A stretch of DNA of 34,085 nt. It comes from Lachnospiraceae bacterium UBA6403. GTDB lineage: Bacteria > Bacillota > Clostridia > Lachnospirales > Lachnospiraceae. A program made the position numbers and the translations under genes. The notes below the pieces were generated by a model that saw nothing but the letters and a program-made list of their open reading frames with translations, ran no database searches and was not told the DNA's origin. The stretch is from the NCBI GenBank assembly GCA_002437435.1, contig DJPV01000035.1, forward strand, positions 63,485 through 97,569, written 5' to 3'. The stretch's first letter is position 1, and every line of letters starts with the position of its first letter. Shown here one piece after another: positions 1 to 8,494 of the stretch.

Positions 1-55
1 TAGTCCACGGATGGCTTCCATGACTGCAAAACCCCTGTCGAAACCAGTCAACCCC
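1..55 (-). ncRNA. ssrA: tmRNA (transfer-messenger RNA), 5' end only
   Basis: Read on the minus strand, the first 55 bases start with GGGGTTGACTGGTTTCGACA, the typical tmRNA 5' end (GGGG acceptor strand followed by the TTCGAC D-loop-like segment). The rest of the molecule, including the tag reading frame and the CCA end, runs off the left edge. tmRNA with SmpB rescues stalled ribosomes and tags the nascent peptide for proteolysis. smpB and rnr lie just upstream on the same strand, the usual Firmicutes arrangement. No convincing promoter is visible directly upstream, only a weak TTTATA at about -10, so it may be processed from the smpB transcript. Confidence 0.88.
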
Positions 56-99
56 TGGTTTATAAAGGAAAGCTCTGTTGTCAGGCGCTTTCTTATATA

Positions 100-477
100 T
101 TACTCAGCAGCTTCTGTTGTGTCAGTCTCTGCTGTAGTTGTCGTTTCAGATGAATTATCCGCTTCAGAAGCTGTATCTTCAGAAGTATCACTGTCAGTAT
201 CTTCTGCATCGGATGCTGTAGCTGTACTGCTATTTGCAAAATAGCTTCCATATCCCTGTTCTGCCCATGTCTGGCTGACATATGCACCAAGCTTCTCAGC
301 TTCTACATACTTTGGAATCGCTTTGTATATCTTTACGCCCAGTGTAGCTGCAAGAATACATCCAACTAACACGCCAAATATGCACCATCCAAGGATCTTC
401 TTTCTCTTTTCGCGCTTCATGATCGCTGCGCGGTTCTTTTTCTCATATTTTCTTTTATCTACTTTACTCTGGCTCAC
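100..477 (-). CDS. Small single-pass membrane protein between smpB and ssrA
   Basis: The product has 125 residues and belongs to no family I recognise. A strongly basic N-terminus (about residues 1-28, rich in K and R) precedes one hydrophobic helix (about 29-50, GWCIFGVLVGCILAATLGV), so the N-terminus is probably cytoplasmic. After a short ordered stretch ending near GYGSYFA, the last 45 residues are a low-complexity tail of T, S, E, D and A. It begins with GTG, chosen because GGGAGG lies 8 nt upstream; there is no better ATG. It sits 90 bp after smpB on the same strand and is probably co-transcribed with it. The basic-TM-acidic-tail layout suggests an envelope protein, but no function can be assigned. 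Confidence 0.7.
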   Translation of the reverse strand: MSQSKVDKRKYEKKNRAAIMKREKRKKILGWCIFGVLVGCILAATLGVKIYKAIPKYVEAEKLGAYVSQTWAEQGYGSYFANSSTATASDAEDTDSDTSEDTASEADNSSETTTTAETDTTEAAE

Positions 478-567
478 TTGCCTGACCTCCCAGTAAAAAT
501 CTTATTGGAGTATATCACATCTGCATGAAATATTCCAGCATTTCACAAAATCTTTAAAACTTTATGC

Positions 568-1035
568 TTACAAATTACGGATCTTGAACTCTCGCTCATT
601 CTCACGCTTAACATCCTTCTTGGCGATGTCCTGACGTTTGTCGTATAATTTCTTACCCTTTGCCAGTCCGATCTCCATCTTGACCAGACCGTCACGGATA
701 TAGACCTTTAAAGGAACGATCGTATATCCCTTTACCTGCTGAGCTCCCATCAGTTTATTGATCTCATATTTGTGAAGCAGCAGTTTTCTGGTACGAAGCG
801 GATCTTTATTGAATATATTACCCTTTTCATACGGGCTGATATTCATACGGTAAATGTAGATTTCTCCTTTATCGATACTGATAAAGGATTCTTTGATGCT
901 GCAGTGTCCCTGTCTGACTGATTTTACCTCAGTTCCAGCCAGTGCAATTCCTGCTTCATACTTTTCTTCTATGAAATAATCAAAATATGCCTTTTTATTA
1001 TTTGCAATGAGTTTGTTTCCTCTTTCCTTTGCCAT
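568..1035 (-). CDS. smpB: SsrA-binding protein SmpB
   Basis: SmpB binds tmRNA and delivers it to stalled ribosomes for trans-translation. The sequence shows the family hallmarks from the N-terminus: [28 protein letters not shown], the [16 protein letters not shown] block, and the basic C-terminal tail ([14 protein letters not shown]) that enters the mRNA channel. The start MAKERGNK (155 residues) fits the family and has GAAGGAG about 12 nt upstream. An ATG 27 nt further upstream would give 164 residues but lacks a ribosome binding site. Either start lies inside the 3' end of rnr, so the two genes overlap (38 bp with this start) and are probably translationally coupled. ssrA lies downstream on the same strand. 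Confidence 0.95.
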   Translation of the reverse strand: MAKERGNKLIANNKKAYFDYFIEEKYEAGIALAGTEVKSVRQGHCSIKESFISIDKGEIYIYRMNISPYEKGNIFNKDPLRTRKLLLHKYEINKLMGAQQVKGYTIVPLKVYIRDGLVKMEIGLAKGKKLYDKRQDIAKKDVKRENEREFKIRNL

Positions 1036-3184
1036 GTCCTGCTTCATCTCCTTCTTTGGCATCTGACCGGATCACGAATTCGATCCGTCTGCTCTGTTTG
1101 TCTGCCAGCTTAACCTTTACCTTAACAGTATCACCGATCGAGTATTTCTTTCCGGTTGATTCTCCGATCATAGCATATTCATCCTGCGAATACACATAAA
1201 AATCGTCATAAAGTGTCGACACATCTACAAATCCTTCTACAGTATTCGGAAGTTCTACAAAGATACCACGGTTGATAACACCCGATATGATACCTTCAAA
1301 TTCTTCTCCGATATGATGTTCCATATATTCCACTTTCTTTAAGCGCTCCACCTGACGTTCTGCTTCTTCCGCCCGGCGTTCTTTTCTGGAATTATCATCA
1401 CTTACCTTTGGAAGGATCGCATCATAATGCGAAAGTCTTCTGTCATCCAATCTTCCATGAATATTGTCCTTAATGATCCTGTGGATCTGAAGATCCGGAT
1501 ATCTCCGGATCGGCGATGTAAAATGACAGTAATATTTACAGGACAAACCAAAATGTCCTTCACATTCTGTTGAATATCTCGCCTGCCGCATCGTCCGAAG
1601 TGTCATACGGCTGATCAGATTCTCACATGGTTCACCCTCGATCTTTGACAATAACTTCTGGAATTCCTTTGGATGAATGTTCTCTTTGGATGCCTTAAAA
1701 TAATATCCAAACTTACTGATCAGAATGGATAACTGTTTTACCCGTTCCGGATCCGGAGCTTCATGGATACGATACTCAAACGGGATCTGTTGCCAGAAAT
1801 AATCTTCTGCGATCGTCTCATTTGCCGCCAGCATAAAATCTTCAATGATCTGATTCGAACGTCTTCTCTCATACACTCCGATATAGGATACCTGACCGTC
1901 TTCATCAACCGTAATCTTTGACTCGTCAAAATCAAAATCGATCGATCCCCTGTCATGACGGATCGTTCTCAATAACTCCGATACATGAAGCATTAATTCA
2001 AACATCGGAACCAGTTCTTTATATTTTTCCATTTCTTCCGGATCATGATCCTCTACGATTGCCGATACACTTGTATATGACATTCTACGGTCTACATTGA
2101 TCACGGATTCACAGATCTTATGATTGATGATCTTGCCGTTTGCATCTATATCCATCAGACAGCTAAGTGTCAGGCGGTCTTTTCCCTCATTCAGTGAACA
2201 GATACCATTTGACAGCTTATGCGGAAGCATCGGTATAACCTTGTCGATCAGATAACAGCTTGTTCCTCGCTTCAACGCTTCTTTATCAAGTGGAGAATTC
2301 TCCCTTACATAATGTGTGACATCTGCGATATGCACTCCCAGTTTGTAAAGCCCGTTTTCCTCATAGAGTGTGATCGCATCATCCAGATCCTTTGCATCCT
2401 CCCCATCGATCGTAACGGTCTGCAAATGTCTGAGGTCAGTTCTTCCAGCCATATCTTTGGTTGTTACCTCATCCGGTATATTCTTCACCTCTGCCATAAC
2501 AGCATCCGGGAAATCAACCGGAATATCAAGATCTCTTACAACCGATAATACATCGGTCTCAGGATCATTGATATGTCCGAGAATCTCAACCACACGTCCC
2601 TCTGCAGATTTTGACTTTTCTCCATAATTTGTGATCTCCACAACAACCTTATGTCCGGTTACTGCTCCCATGGATTTCTTCTCCGGAATAAAGATATCAC
2701 TGTCCAGCTTGCCATTATCCGGGATTACAAAACCGAAGTTTCGGTTCTTCTGATAGGTTCCAACCAATTGCTTTAACCCACGTTCCAGAATCCGTTCTAC
2801 ATGTGCTTCTGTTGATCTGCCCCGGTTGCCAGATGATACACGGATCAGCACCTTATCATTGTGGAATGCCCCCATCGTATACTTCTGAGGCACAAAGAAA
2901 TCTTCCTTATATCCTTCTACACGGACAAATCCAAACCCACGCTGATTGCTGATAAATGTACCGACAAGCACACCTTTTCCAAGTTTCTGATACTTGCCTT
3001 TTGATGTCTTCTCAATCCTTCCTTCATCGACAAGTTCATTTAAGATCTCTAACAGATCATCTTTATCCCGTCCTCCGATCTGAAGCAGATAACACAGTTC
3101 TTTAAATTTTAACGGTCTGTAATCATCGTCATTGATCAGGGTATATATATTCTCTTTTCTTTCATTCTTTAATTCTTCTGTCAT
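998..3184 (-). CDS. rnr: Ribonuclease R (3'-5' exoribonuclease, RNase II/RNB family)
   Basis: A 728-residue RNase R that degrades structured RNA from the 3' end and, in other bacteria, acts on trans-translated mRNAs with SmpB-tmRNA. The domain order is complete: an N-terminal winged-helix region (about 15-70), two cold-shock-type OB folds ([18 protein letters not shown] and [17 protein letters not shown]), the RNB catalytic domain with the acidic metal-binding motif [14 protein letters not shown] near residue 260 and the [13 protein letters not shown] motif, then an S1 domain ([19 protein letters not shown]) and a short basic tail. The ATG start has GGAGAGG 5 nt upstream. Its 3' end overlaps smpB. 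A hairpin with a T-run separates it from secG, so rnr may depend on read-through from secG or on its own promoter. Confidence 0.97.
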   Translation of the reverse strand: MTEELKNERKENIYTLINDDDYRPLKFKELCYLLQIGGRDKDDLLEILNELVDEGRIEKTSKGKYQKLGKGVLVGTFISNQRGFGFVRVEGYKEDFFVPQKYTMGAFHNDKVLIRVSSGNRGRSTEAHVERILERGLKQLVGTYQKNRNFGFVIPDNGKLDSDIFIPEKKSMGAVTGHKVVVEITNYGEKSKSAEGRVVEILGHINDPETDVLSVVRDLDIPVDFPDAVMAEVKNIPDEVTTKDMAGRTDLRHLQTVTIDGEDAKDLDDAITLYEENGLYKLGVHIADVTHYVRENSPLDKEALKRGTSCYLIDKVIPMLPHKLSNGICSLNEGKDRLTLSCLMDIDANGKIINHKICESVINVDRRMSYTSVSAIVEDHDPEEMEKYKELVPMFELMLHVSELLRTIRHDRGSIDFDFDESKITVDEDGQVSYIGVYERRRSNQIIEDFMLAANETIAEDYFWQQIPFEYRIHEAPDPERVKQLSILISKFGYYFKASKENIHPKEFQKLLSKIEGEPCENLISRMTLRTMRQARYSTECEGHFGLSCKYYCHFTSPIRRYPDLQIHRIIKDNIHGRLDDRRLSHYDAILPKVSDDNSRKERRAEEAERQVERLKKVEYMEHHIGEEFEGIISGVINRGIFVELPNTVEGFVDVSTLYDDFYVYSQDEYAMIGESTGKKYSIGDTVKVKVKLADKQSRRIEFVIRSDAKEGDEAGHGKGKRKQTHCK

Positions 3185-3204
3185 AAATACCTCTCCGTAT
3201 ATCT

Positions 3205-3241
3205 AAAAAGTGCTTACATATATGGATATATATGTAAGCAC
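3205..3241 (-). terminator. Strong hairpin with T-run between secG and rnr
   Basis: Bases 3210-3223 and 3228-3241 form a perfect 14-bp stem with a 4-nt loop (arm GTGCTTACATATAT), followed on the minus strand by TTTTT (3209-3205). This is the form of an intrinsic terminator after secG. It lies only about 20 bp upstream of the rnr start, so it would act as a terminator or attenuator for rnr transcription. Confidence 0.75.
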
Positions 3242-3261
3242 TGATAAATTCTGTATATGAA

Positions 3262-3504
3262 CTAGAACAGTTTAGAATCAAGAAGCAATGCAATAAGTAT
3301 AAAAAGAATACCAAGCACAGTTGTTATCTTTCTGAGAACTGCATCTTTTGAACTTCCTTTATTCTTGCTCCAGTATGAATTATCATAATTACCGCCGGTA
3401 ATTGAACTTGTCAGACTGGCTGATTTACCTTCCTGTGACAGGACAATAATTGTTAATGCTATACATATAATTACATATACGACCATGATAATTGTCTTTA
3501 CCAT
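3262..3504 (-). CDS. secG: Preprotein translocase subunit SecG
   Basis: An 80-residue SecG, the small non-essential subunit of the SecYEG channel in the cytoplasmic membrane. It has two hydrophobic helices (about 5-22 and 58-76) with a Gly/Ser/Asn-rich connecting loop, and the family signature VLSQEGKSASLTSSITGG. The length is normal for the family. The ATG start has GGAGGTG at good spacing. It is the first gene of the secG-rnr-smpB-ssrA group, an order widely conserved in Firmicutes, and has its own sigma-A type promoter. Confidence 0.95.
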   Translation of the reverse strand: MVKTIIMVVYVIICIALTIIVLSQEGKSASLTSSITGGNYDNSYWSKNKGSSKDAVLRKITTVLGILFILIALLLDSKLF

Positions 3505-3563
3505 ATTGCCACCTCCATTCCAAGTGTTCTGGTGTCAAATGCTCTTTTTCACCAACTTTGTCC

Positions 3564-3592
3564 ATAATAACATAGTCATTTGAGATTCGCAA
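3564..3592 (-). promoter_or_regulatory. Sigma-A type promoter of secG
   Basis: On the minus strand, TTGCGA (3592-3587) and TATTAT (3569-3564) are separated by 17 bp. They lie about 60 bp upstream of the secG start and just after the end of the thiamin operon. Confidence 0.6.
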
Positions 3593-3600
3593 CCACTTTT

Positions 3601-5055
3601 TTATGATTCTGTAAATCTGCTTTTCAGATCAAACCCATGATTCATAGGCCCGCTTCCATGTCCGAGATCCATACCATCTGCAAGTGCACCGGATATATAG
3701 TCTTTTGCGTTCTTTATTGCTTCATCGATCCTATACCCTTTTGCCAGATTTGACGCGATAGCACTTGATAGAGTGCATCCGGTTCCATGGGTATTCGGAT
3801 TATCGATCCGTTTCCCATAATACCAGTTTACTTTTCCATCTGCATATAAGACATCATTTGCATCGTTGATGTTGTGGCCACCCTTACAGAGCACTGCACA
3901 GCCATACTCTTTCGATATCATTTCGGCCGCACGAACCATATCTTGTTCATCACGGATCATCATACCGGCCAATACCTCTGCTTCTGGGATATTCGGAGTA
4001 ATGACCTCCGCGATCGGAAGCAGACATTCTTTTAAAGCTCCGATCGCATTTTCGTCGATCAGCCGGTGCCCGCTTGTTGACACCATAACGGTATCCACAA
4101 CTACATGTTCTGCCTGATATTCCTTTAATTTGTCTGCGATCACACAGATCAGCTTCTCTGAAGCAACCATACCGATCTTAACCGCGTCCGGCCGGATATC
4201 CGTAAATACTGCATCAAGCTGTAAAGCGAGCATCTCCGGCGTTGTTTCCTGAATCCCTGTTACTCCCATTGTATTCTGCGCAGTTAATGCCGTGATCGCA
4301 CTCATGGCATAACAGCCATTTGCCATAATGGTCTTTATATCTGCCTGGATTCCTGCACCGCCACCGGAATCGCTTCCGGCTATTGTAAGAACCGTGTTCA
4401 TAGGATGAAAGAAAACCTCTTTCAATTTCTTCGTATCATCAACATACACTGTGCTGTATTTTTTCAACTCATTTACATGTTCCGCACTCGTAGTATCATA
4501 GATGCCGCACACTTTAAAACCTGCATCAAATGCTGTCTTTGCACCATGATAAGCGTCCTCAAATACCCATGTATCAGCAATGTCTGTCTGCATACACTCC
4601 GCTGCCTGAATATAGATATCCGGATGTTCTTTTCCGATTCCTACCTCGGAACAGGTCAGTATCTTCTTAAAGAAGTGATCCATATGATTATGCTTCAGTA
4701 CGGCTTCGATATGAACCCTGTCTGTCGCGGTCGCTACTGTCATTGGGATCTGCCGCTCCTCTAAGGCTGATAAGAACTCTATGATCCCCGGTTTGGGTTC
4801 CGCTTCATTTCTGTAAAATGCACCAATGGTTTCATTGATCCCATCTATGATTTCCGGAACCGATTTTGATAATCCATAATTTTTCTTAAGGTATTCCGCA
4901 GATTCTGTAATCGTAAAAGTATACAGCTTTTTCTGGAGATGTGATTCTGCCTCGATACCCATTCCTGCCAGATATCGTTCTGCCGCATGCTCCCACATTT
5001 CCATGGAATCAATCAGTGTTCCGTCTATATCAAAGATCGCACCTTTTATCATCAT
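3601..5055 (-). CDS. thiD: Fusion of a HAD-family phosphatase with hydroxymethylpyrimidine/HMP-phosphate kinase (ThiD)
   Basis: A two-domain protein of 484 residues. Residues 1-215 are a HAD hydrolase of the beta-phosphoglucomutase-like group: motif I DIDGT (9-13, nucleophile D9), motif II around VATATD (107-112), K142, and motif IV EDAYHG (166-171). Residues 219-480 are a complete ThiD: GSDSGGGAGIQADI (227-240), KIGMV, and the anion-hole motif HGTGCTLSSA (423-432). ThiD phosphorylates HMP to HMP-PP for ThiE. The HAD half may dephosphorylate thiamin monophosphate, but its substrate is not visible from sequence. The start ATG overlaps the thiE stop (TAATG); a second ATG follows immediately and has better spacing from AGGAG. 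It is the last gene of the thiM-thiE-thiD operon. Confidence 0.93.
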   Translation of the reverse strand: MMIKGAIFDIDGTLIDSMEMWEHAAERYLAGMGIEAESHLQKKLYTFTITESAEYLKKNYGLSKSVPEIIDGINETIGAFYRNEAEPKPGIIEFLSALEERQIPMTVATATDRVHIEAVLKHNHMDHFFKKILTCSEVGIGKEHPDIYIQAAECMQTDIADTWVFEDAYHGAKTAFDAGFKVCGIYDTTSAEHVNELKKYSTVYVDDTKKLKEVFFHPMNTVLTIAGSDSGGGAGIQADIKTIMANGCYAMSAITALTAQNTMGVTGIQETTPEMLALQLDAVFTDIRPDAVKIGMVASEKLICVIADKLKEYQAEHVVVDTVMVSTSGHRLIDENAIGALKECLLPIAEVITPNIPEAEVLAGMMIRDEQDMVRAAEMISKEYGCAVLCKGGHNINDANDVLYADGKVNWYYGKRIDNPNTHGTGCTLSSAIASNLAKGYRIDEAIKNAKDYISGALADGMDLGHGSGPMNHGFDLKSRFTES

Positions 5056-5714
5056 TATTCTCCTAACATCTTCTTTGTCTGCTTTTTCAGATCTTCTGTC
5101 GCTGACTTAATATCTGCCTGACCAAAGATTGCACTGATAACTGCGATACCGCAGATACCGCTTCCGCTCAATTCCACAACATTATCTCTGGTTATACCAC
5201 CGATCGCAATAACCGGAATCTGTACATGCTCACAGATTGCTTTCAAAGTCTCAAAGCTGACTTCTGTTGCATCATCCTTGGAACCGGTTGGAAATACTGC
5301 TCCTACGCCCAGGTAATCTGCGCCATGCTTTTCAGCCAGTTCTGCCTGTTCCACTGTCTGTGCCGATACACCTATGATCTTATCATCACCAAGCACTTTT
5401 CTGACATCCAACGCTTCCATATCGGACTGTCCTACATGAACGCCATCTGCTCCGATCTTCTTTGCAAGCTCTACATTATCATTGATGACAAACGGAACCT
5501 TATATTCTCTGCATAATTTCTGTATTTCAAGTGCTTCTTTATAAAAACTTTCATCATCCAGATTTTTTTCACGAAGCTGGATAAAGGTTGCTCCACCCTT
5601 TAACGCTGCCTCTACCTGACTGATCAGGGGTGCTCCGTTTAACCAGTGTCTGTCTGTTACTGCATATAACAAAAGCTCCTCCGGGTTTGTATTAGTCTGC
5701 TTGCTCATATCCAT
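5055..5714 (-). CDS. thiE: Thiamin-phosphate synthase
   Basis: ThiE joins HMP-PP and hydroxyethylthiazole phosphate to give thiamin monophosphate. It has a TIM-barrel with the expected signatures: LYAVTDRHWL, ATFIQLREKN, VPFVINDNVELAKKIGADGVHVGQSD (diphosphate and Mg binding, given in parts), VGAVFPTGSKDD, VIAIGGI and GIAVISAIF. The chosen ATG gives 219 residues, with AAGGAG 5 nt upstream; a GTG two codons earlier is possible. It follows thiM by about 10 bp and its stop codon overlaps the start of the HAD-ThiD gene, so all three are one transcription unit and supply all enzymes needed to make thiamin phosphate from salvaged precursors. Confidence 0.96.
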   Translation of the reverse strand: MDMSKQTNTNPEELLLYAVTDRHWLNGAPLISQVEAALKGGATFIQLREKNLDDESFYKEALEIQKLCREYKVPFVINDNVELAKKIGADGVHVGQSDMEALDVRKVLGDDKIIGVSAQTVEQAELAEKHGADYLGVGAVFPTGSKDDATEVSFETLKAICEHVQIPVIAIGGITRDNVVELSGSGICGIAVISAIFGQADIKSATEDLKKQTKKMLGE

Positions 5715-5723
5715 GTCCACTCC

Positions 5724-6545
5724 TTATCTGATCTCATACTTCGCCATACTGCAAAGCTTATCTGCATCCATATTATAGATTGCGTCAATAATACGGTTTC
5801 TATAAGTAGAATTACCATCTGTCGGTTCCATATTCGCATATCCGACTTCTCCGGCAGTTCCCATCAGCATAACAGCTGTTGCTGCTGCTTCCAGTTTATT
5901 ATCGGGATTCGCTGTCAGATAAGCTGTCATAAGACCGGACAACTGGCATCCGGTTCCTGTGATCTTCCCCATCTCCGGTCTTCCGTTTCGGATCACATAA
6001 CAGCTATCCGCATCTGCTACCAGATCGATTGCTCCTGTAACAGCGATAATACATCCGAGTTTACCGGCAAGCTTTTTCACAAAAATAACTGCCTGATCGA
6101 GTGTTTCTTCTGTAACTGCATCAGCTACATCTGCATCCACGCCCTTTGTACTGCCGGAGCCAAATGCAAGCGTCTTGATCTCAGATATATTTCCACGGAT
6201 CACATCAAATTTTATTTCATTTAAAAGCCTTAATGCTGTCTCTGTACGAAGTCTGCTGGCACCTGCTCCCACCGGATCAAGCAGCACGGCATGTCCCAGC
6301 TCATTTGCCTTTTTGCCGGCAGCAAACATGGATGGGATCGTATTCTTATTTAAGGTTCCAATATTAATATTTAAACCACCACAAATACTGGTGATATCTT
6401 CTACATCGTCAATATCATCTGCCATGATCGGACTTCCTCCGCATGCCAGAAGCACATTTGCAACATCATTTACTGTTACATAATTTGTAATATTATGCAC
6501 CAGCGGAATTTTTTTCTTTACATTTTCAAAACATGTTTTTATCAT
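5724..6545 (-). CDS. thiM: Hydroxyethylthiazole kinase
   Basis: ThiM phosphorylates the thiazole precursor of thiamin. The 273-residue product has the family signatures PLVHNITNYVTVNDVANVLLA, GGSPIMADD, VLLDPVGAGAS, RGNISEI and the catalytic GTGCQLSG loop near residue 196. The start at 6545 is chosen because AGGAGG lies 8 nt upstream and MIKTCFENVKKK begins as in homologues. The frame stays open for 33 more codons upstream, but that stretch contains the promoter and is very basic, so it is unlikely to be translated. It is the first gene of the thiamin salvage operon. Confidence 0.95.
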   Translation of the reverse strand: MIKTCFENVKKKIPLVHNITNYVTVNDVANVLLACGGSPIMADDIDDVEDITSICGGLNINIGTLNKNTIPSMFAAGKKANELGHAVLLDPVGAGASRLRTETALRLLNEIKFDVIRGNISEIKTLAFGSGSTKGVDADVADAVTEETLDQAVIFVKKLAGKLGCIIAVTGAIDLVADADSCYVIRNGRPEMGKITGTGCQLSGLMTAYLTANPDNKLEAAATAVMLMGTAGEVGYANMEPTDGNSTYRNRIIDAIYNMDADKLCSMAKYEIR

Positions 6546-6573
6546 TTTATCTACCTCCTGTAATAGCAAATTT

Positions 6574-6602
6574 ACTATACTCAGTTTTTTTCTCTTTTTC
6601 AA
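6574..6602 (-). promoter_or_regulatory. Sigma-A type promoter of the thiM-thiE-thiD operon
   Basis: On the minus strand, TTGAAA (6602-6597) and TATAGT (6579-6574) are separated by exactly 17 bp. Initiation would be about 20 bp before the thiM ribosome binding site, leaving no room for a leader RNA; no THI-box elements are seen here. ACTCAG/CTGAGT arms (near 6632 and 6582) flank the -35 and spacer and might be an operator. Confidence 0.65.
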
Positions 6603-6760
6603 CTGTTTTATCCGAAAATGCTTTCTCTTATCTGAGTTTTCCATATGAATTTATCGACTTAATCTTTATAAATACAGATCTCAAATTGGCAAATTAAAAT
6701 TCATAGTAAAAATGTTTTTTTCATAAAATACAGATGAACACATGAAATGGAGTTTTCCCT

Positions 6761-7741
6761 ATGAAGCATCCTGTCTTATCTATCCGCTCATTCTGCTTAT
6801 ATCCGGCTTTCATCCTGCTGATTATCGTCCTCTGCCTGAATTCTTCCTTTGTTTCCAAAAGTTTCGCAGAAGGTCTTGTACTGTGGTATAATCATCTGGT
6901 TCCCCTGTTACTTCCTTTTCTTCTGATCTCTGGCTTCTTCCTGTCTATGGTCAACTGGGAACATCCAAACCGGGCCGGCTGTCTGATCCTGTTATTCCTG
7001 TGCGGTCTGTTCTGCGGCTATCCGATAGGTGCAATTGCCATAGGCAGACTATACAAAAACCACATCGTATCAAAAAATTTTGCCCATGCCATTATGCCTC
7101 TCTGTAACAATATCAGCCCTATGTTTTTGATGGGATATGTCTGTAGCCAATATCTGAACGGACAGGTAAATACCATAACTGTACTGGCGGTCATCTATCT
7201 TCCACAGATCTGCTATGCTATCATATACTATCTGCTATCAAAAAATTTTTTTCATATTTCACTTTTTAAATCAACCCCCAAAACAGTTCACAGCTTTCCT
7301 GATGATACATCAAATCTCCAAACACCTCTCTCTGAAACTGCAGGCGCTCTGTCCGAATATGCCGCAGCACAGGATATCGGCAATACGCCATCTGTTATCG
7401 AAAACAGTATAACGACTATCACTGTCATAGGAATTTATGTTGCCATTTTTTCTGTTCTGTATGATCTTGTAATTACATGTGCTGAAAATATACCTGCTCT
7501 GCGCATTCTCGCCTGTTATCTGGAAATTACAAAAGGGCTGTCAGAACTATCTGTACACTCTCTTTCTTATATACAAAAAACAGCTCTGATCCTTTCTGTT
7601 ACATCATTTGGCGGAGTATCCTCCCTGTTCCAATCCATGCATATCTTAAAAGGTACAAAACTGTCTTTCATATGTTATACATTCGGTAAATGTATCTGTG
7701 CTGTATTCAGTTATCTGATGATCCTGTTGCTTTTAAGCTAA
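6761..7741 (+). CDS. YlbJ-like sporulation integral membrane protein (nucleoside-recognition/Gate fold)
   Basis: A 326-residue polytopic membrane protein with about seven to eight hydrophobic segments. It has the family pattern WYNHLVPLLLPFLLISGFF, then GLFCGYPIGAIAIGRLY and MPLCNNISPMFLMGYV, and later TKGLSELS and SFGGVSSLFQS, matching the conserved repeated motifs of YlbJ. In Bacillus subtilis ylbJ lies next to ylbH (rsmD) and coaD and is needed for spore formation; here rsmD-coaD lie opposite, supporting the call. It is somewhat shorter than usual, with a poorly conserved hydrophilic loop (about 165-215). The start has GGAG 8 nt upstream. A sigma-E-like CATAAAAT lies upstream, but this is weak. 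Confidence 0.75.
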   Translation: MKHPVLSIRSFCLYPAFILLIIVLCLNSSFVSKSFAEGLVLWYNHLVPLLLPFLLISGFFLSMVNWEHPNRAGCLILLFLCGLFCGYPIGAIAIGRLYKNHIVSKNFAHAIMPLCNNISPMFLMGYVCSQYLNGQVNTITVLAVIYLPQICYAIIYYLLSKNFFHISLFKSTPKTVHSFPDDTSNLQTPLSETAGALSEYAAAQDIGNTPSVIENSITTITVIGIYVAIFSVLYDLVITCAENIPALRILACYLEITKGLSELSVHSLSYIQKTALILSVTSFGGVSSLFQSMHILKGTKLSFICYTFGKCICAVFSYLMILLLLS

Positions 7742-7754
7742 ACATCCGACATTT

Positions 7755-8480
7755 CTAGTCATCCAGGAAGTCATCGTCAAAATCATCATCTTCATCGTCT
7801 TCTTCATCATCGGAATACTCAGTCTTGCCATATACATTATAATTCTGATCTTCCTCTGCAGTTGCTTTCTCCGCTGGTGCTGCCTGTGGAGCTTCTTCAG
7901 GAGCTGCAGCCTGCTGCGCTGCTCCAGTCATGTTTGCAATATCTCCGTCAATCTCATTCATATTATTTGTTACGATATCAAGATTAGACTGTAAGGACTG
8001 AATGAGGTTCTCATAATTTGCCTTTTCAGCCTCCAATGTAGCATTAATATAATTATTAACCTCTGTCAGCTTATCCTTTGTATAATACATAGAACCAAGA
8101 CGGATCTCATTTGCATCTGCATTCGCCTCATTCACGATCTGGTCAGCCTGACTTCTTGCCATATCCAGAATCTCATTTGCACGGATATTTGCAAGTTCAA
8201 CGATCTGGCTCTGATCTACCAGTTTATTTGCCTCTGCAACAGATTCTGTGATAATGGAATCAGCTCTTGTTCTTGCATCTGCAAGGATTGCTTCTTTATT
8301 ACGCATAATCTTCTTACAACGCTCAATCTCATTTGGAAGCTTTAACTTCAATTCGTTTAACATCTGCTCCAGATCATCCTTTGGAACAACGATCTTGCTG
8401 GATGATAACGGCTGATACTTACAATTATCTATAAAAATCTCAATCTCGGAAATCATTTCCTCAATGCCTTTTTTTGCCAT
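7755..8480 (-). CDS. Coiled-coil protein with acidic tail (resembles V/F-ATPase stator b/H-like or DivIVA-like proteins)
   Basis: A 241-residue soluble protein without signal or membrane segment. Residues about 35-170 are predicted coiled coil, rich in A, E, N and Q with heptad-like spacing (for example ANEILDMARSQADQIVNEA). It is followed by an Ala/Pro-rich linker (about 185-207) and a very acidic end (DDEEDDEDDDFDDDFLDD). Database entries of this type are often called ATPase or ATP synthase subunit B-like purely from the coiled coil; there is no membrane anchor, so that name is doubtful. AGGAGG lies 10 nt before the ATG. It is 14 bp downstream of coaD in the rsmD-coaD operon and converges with the ylbJ-like gene only 13 bp away. 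Confidence 0.8.
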   Translation of the reverse strand: MAKKGIEEMISEIEIFIDNCKYQPLSSSKIVVPKDDLEQMLNELKLKLPNEIERCKKIMRNKEAILADARTRADSIITESVAEANKLVDQSQIVELANIRANEILDMARSQADQIVNEANADANEIRLGSMYYTKDKLTEVNNYINATLEAEKANYENLIQSLQSNLDIVTNNMNEIDGDIANMTGAAQQAAAPEEAPQAAPAEKATAEEDQNYNVYGKTEYSDDEEDDEDDDFDDDFLDD

Positions 8481-8494
8481 GACTTACTTTCCTC

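Noticed and set aside
1..244. Plus-strand frame rich in Ser, Val and Ala at the left edge
   Set aside because: It is the complement of tmRNA and of the low-complexity tail of the small membrane protein.
6546..6644. N-terminal extension of ThiM by 33 codons
   Set aside because: It contains the promoter, is unusually basic, and lacks a ribosome binding site; AGGAGG sits before the internal ATG.
6546..6760. TPP riboswitch upstream of thiM
   Set aside because: The promoter lies about 30 bp before the gene, and I could not find the CTGAGA and ACC-type conserved blocks in the right order on the minus strand.
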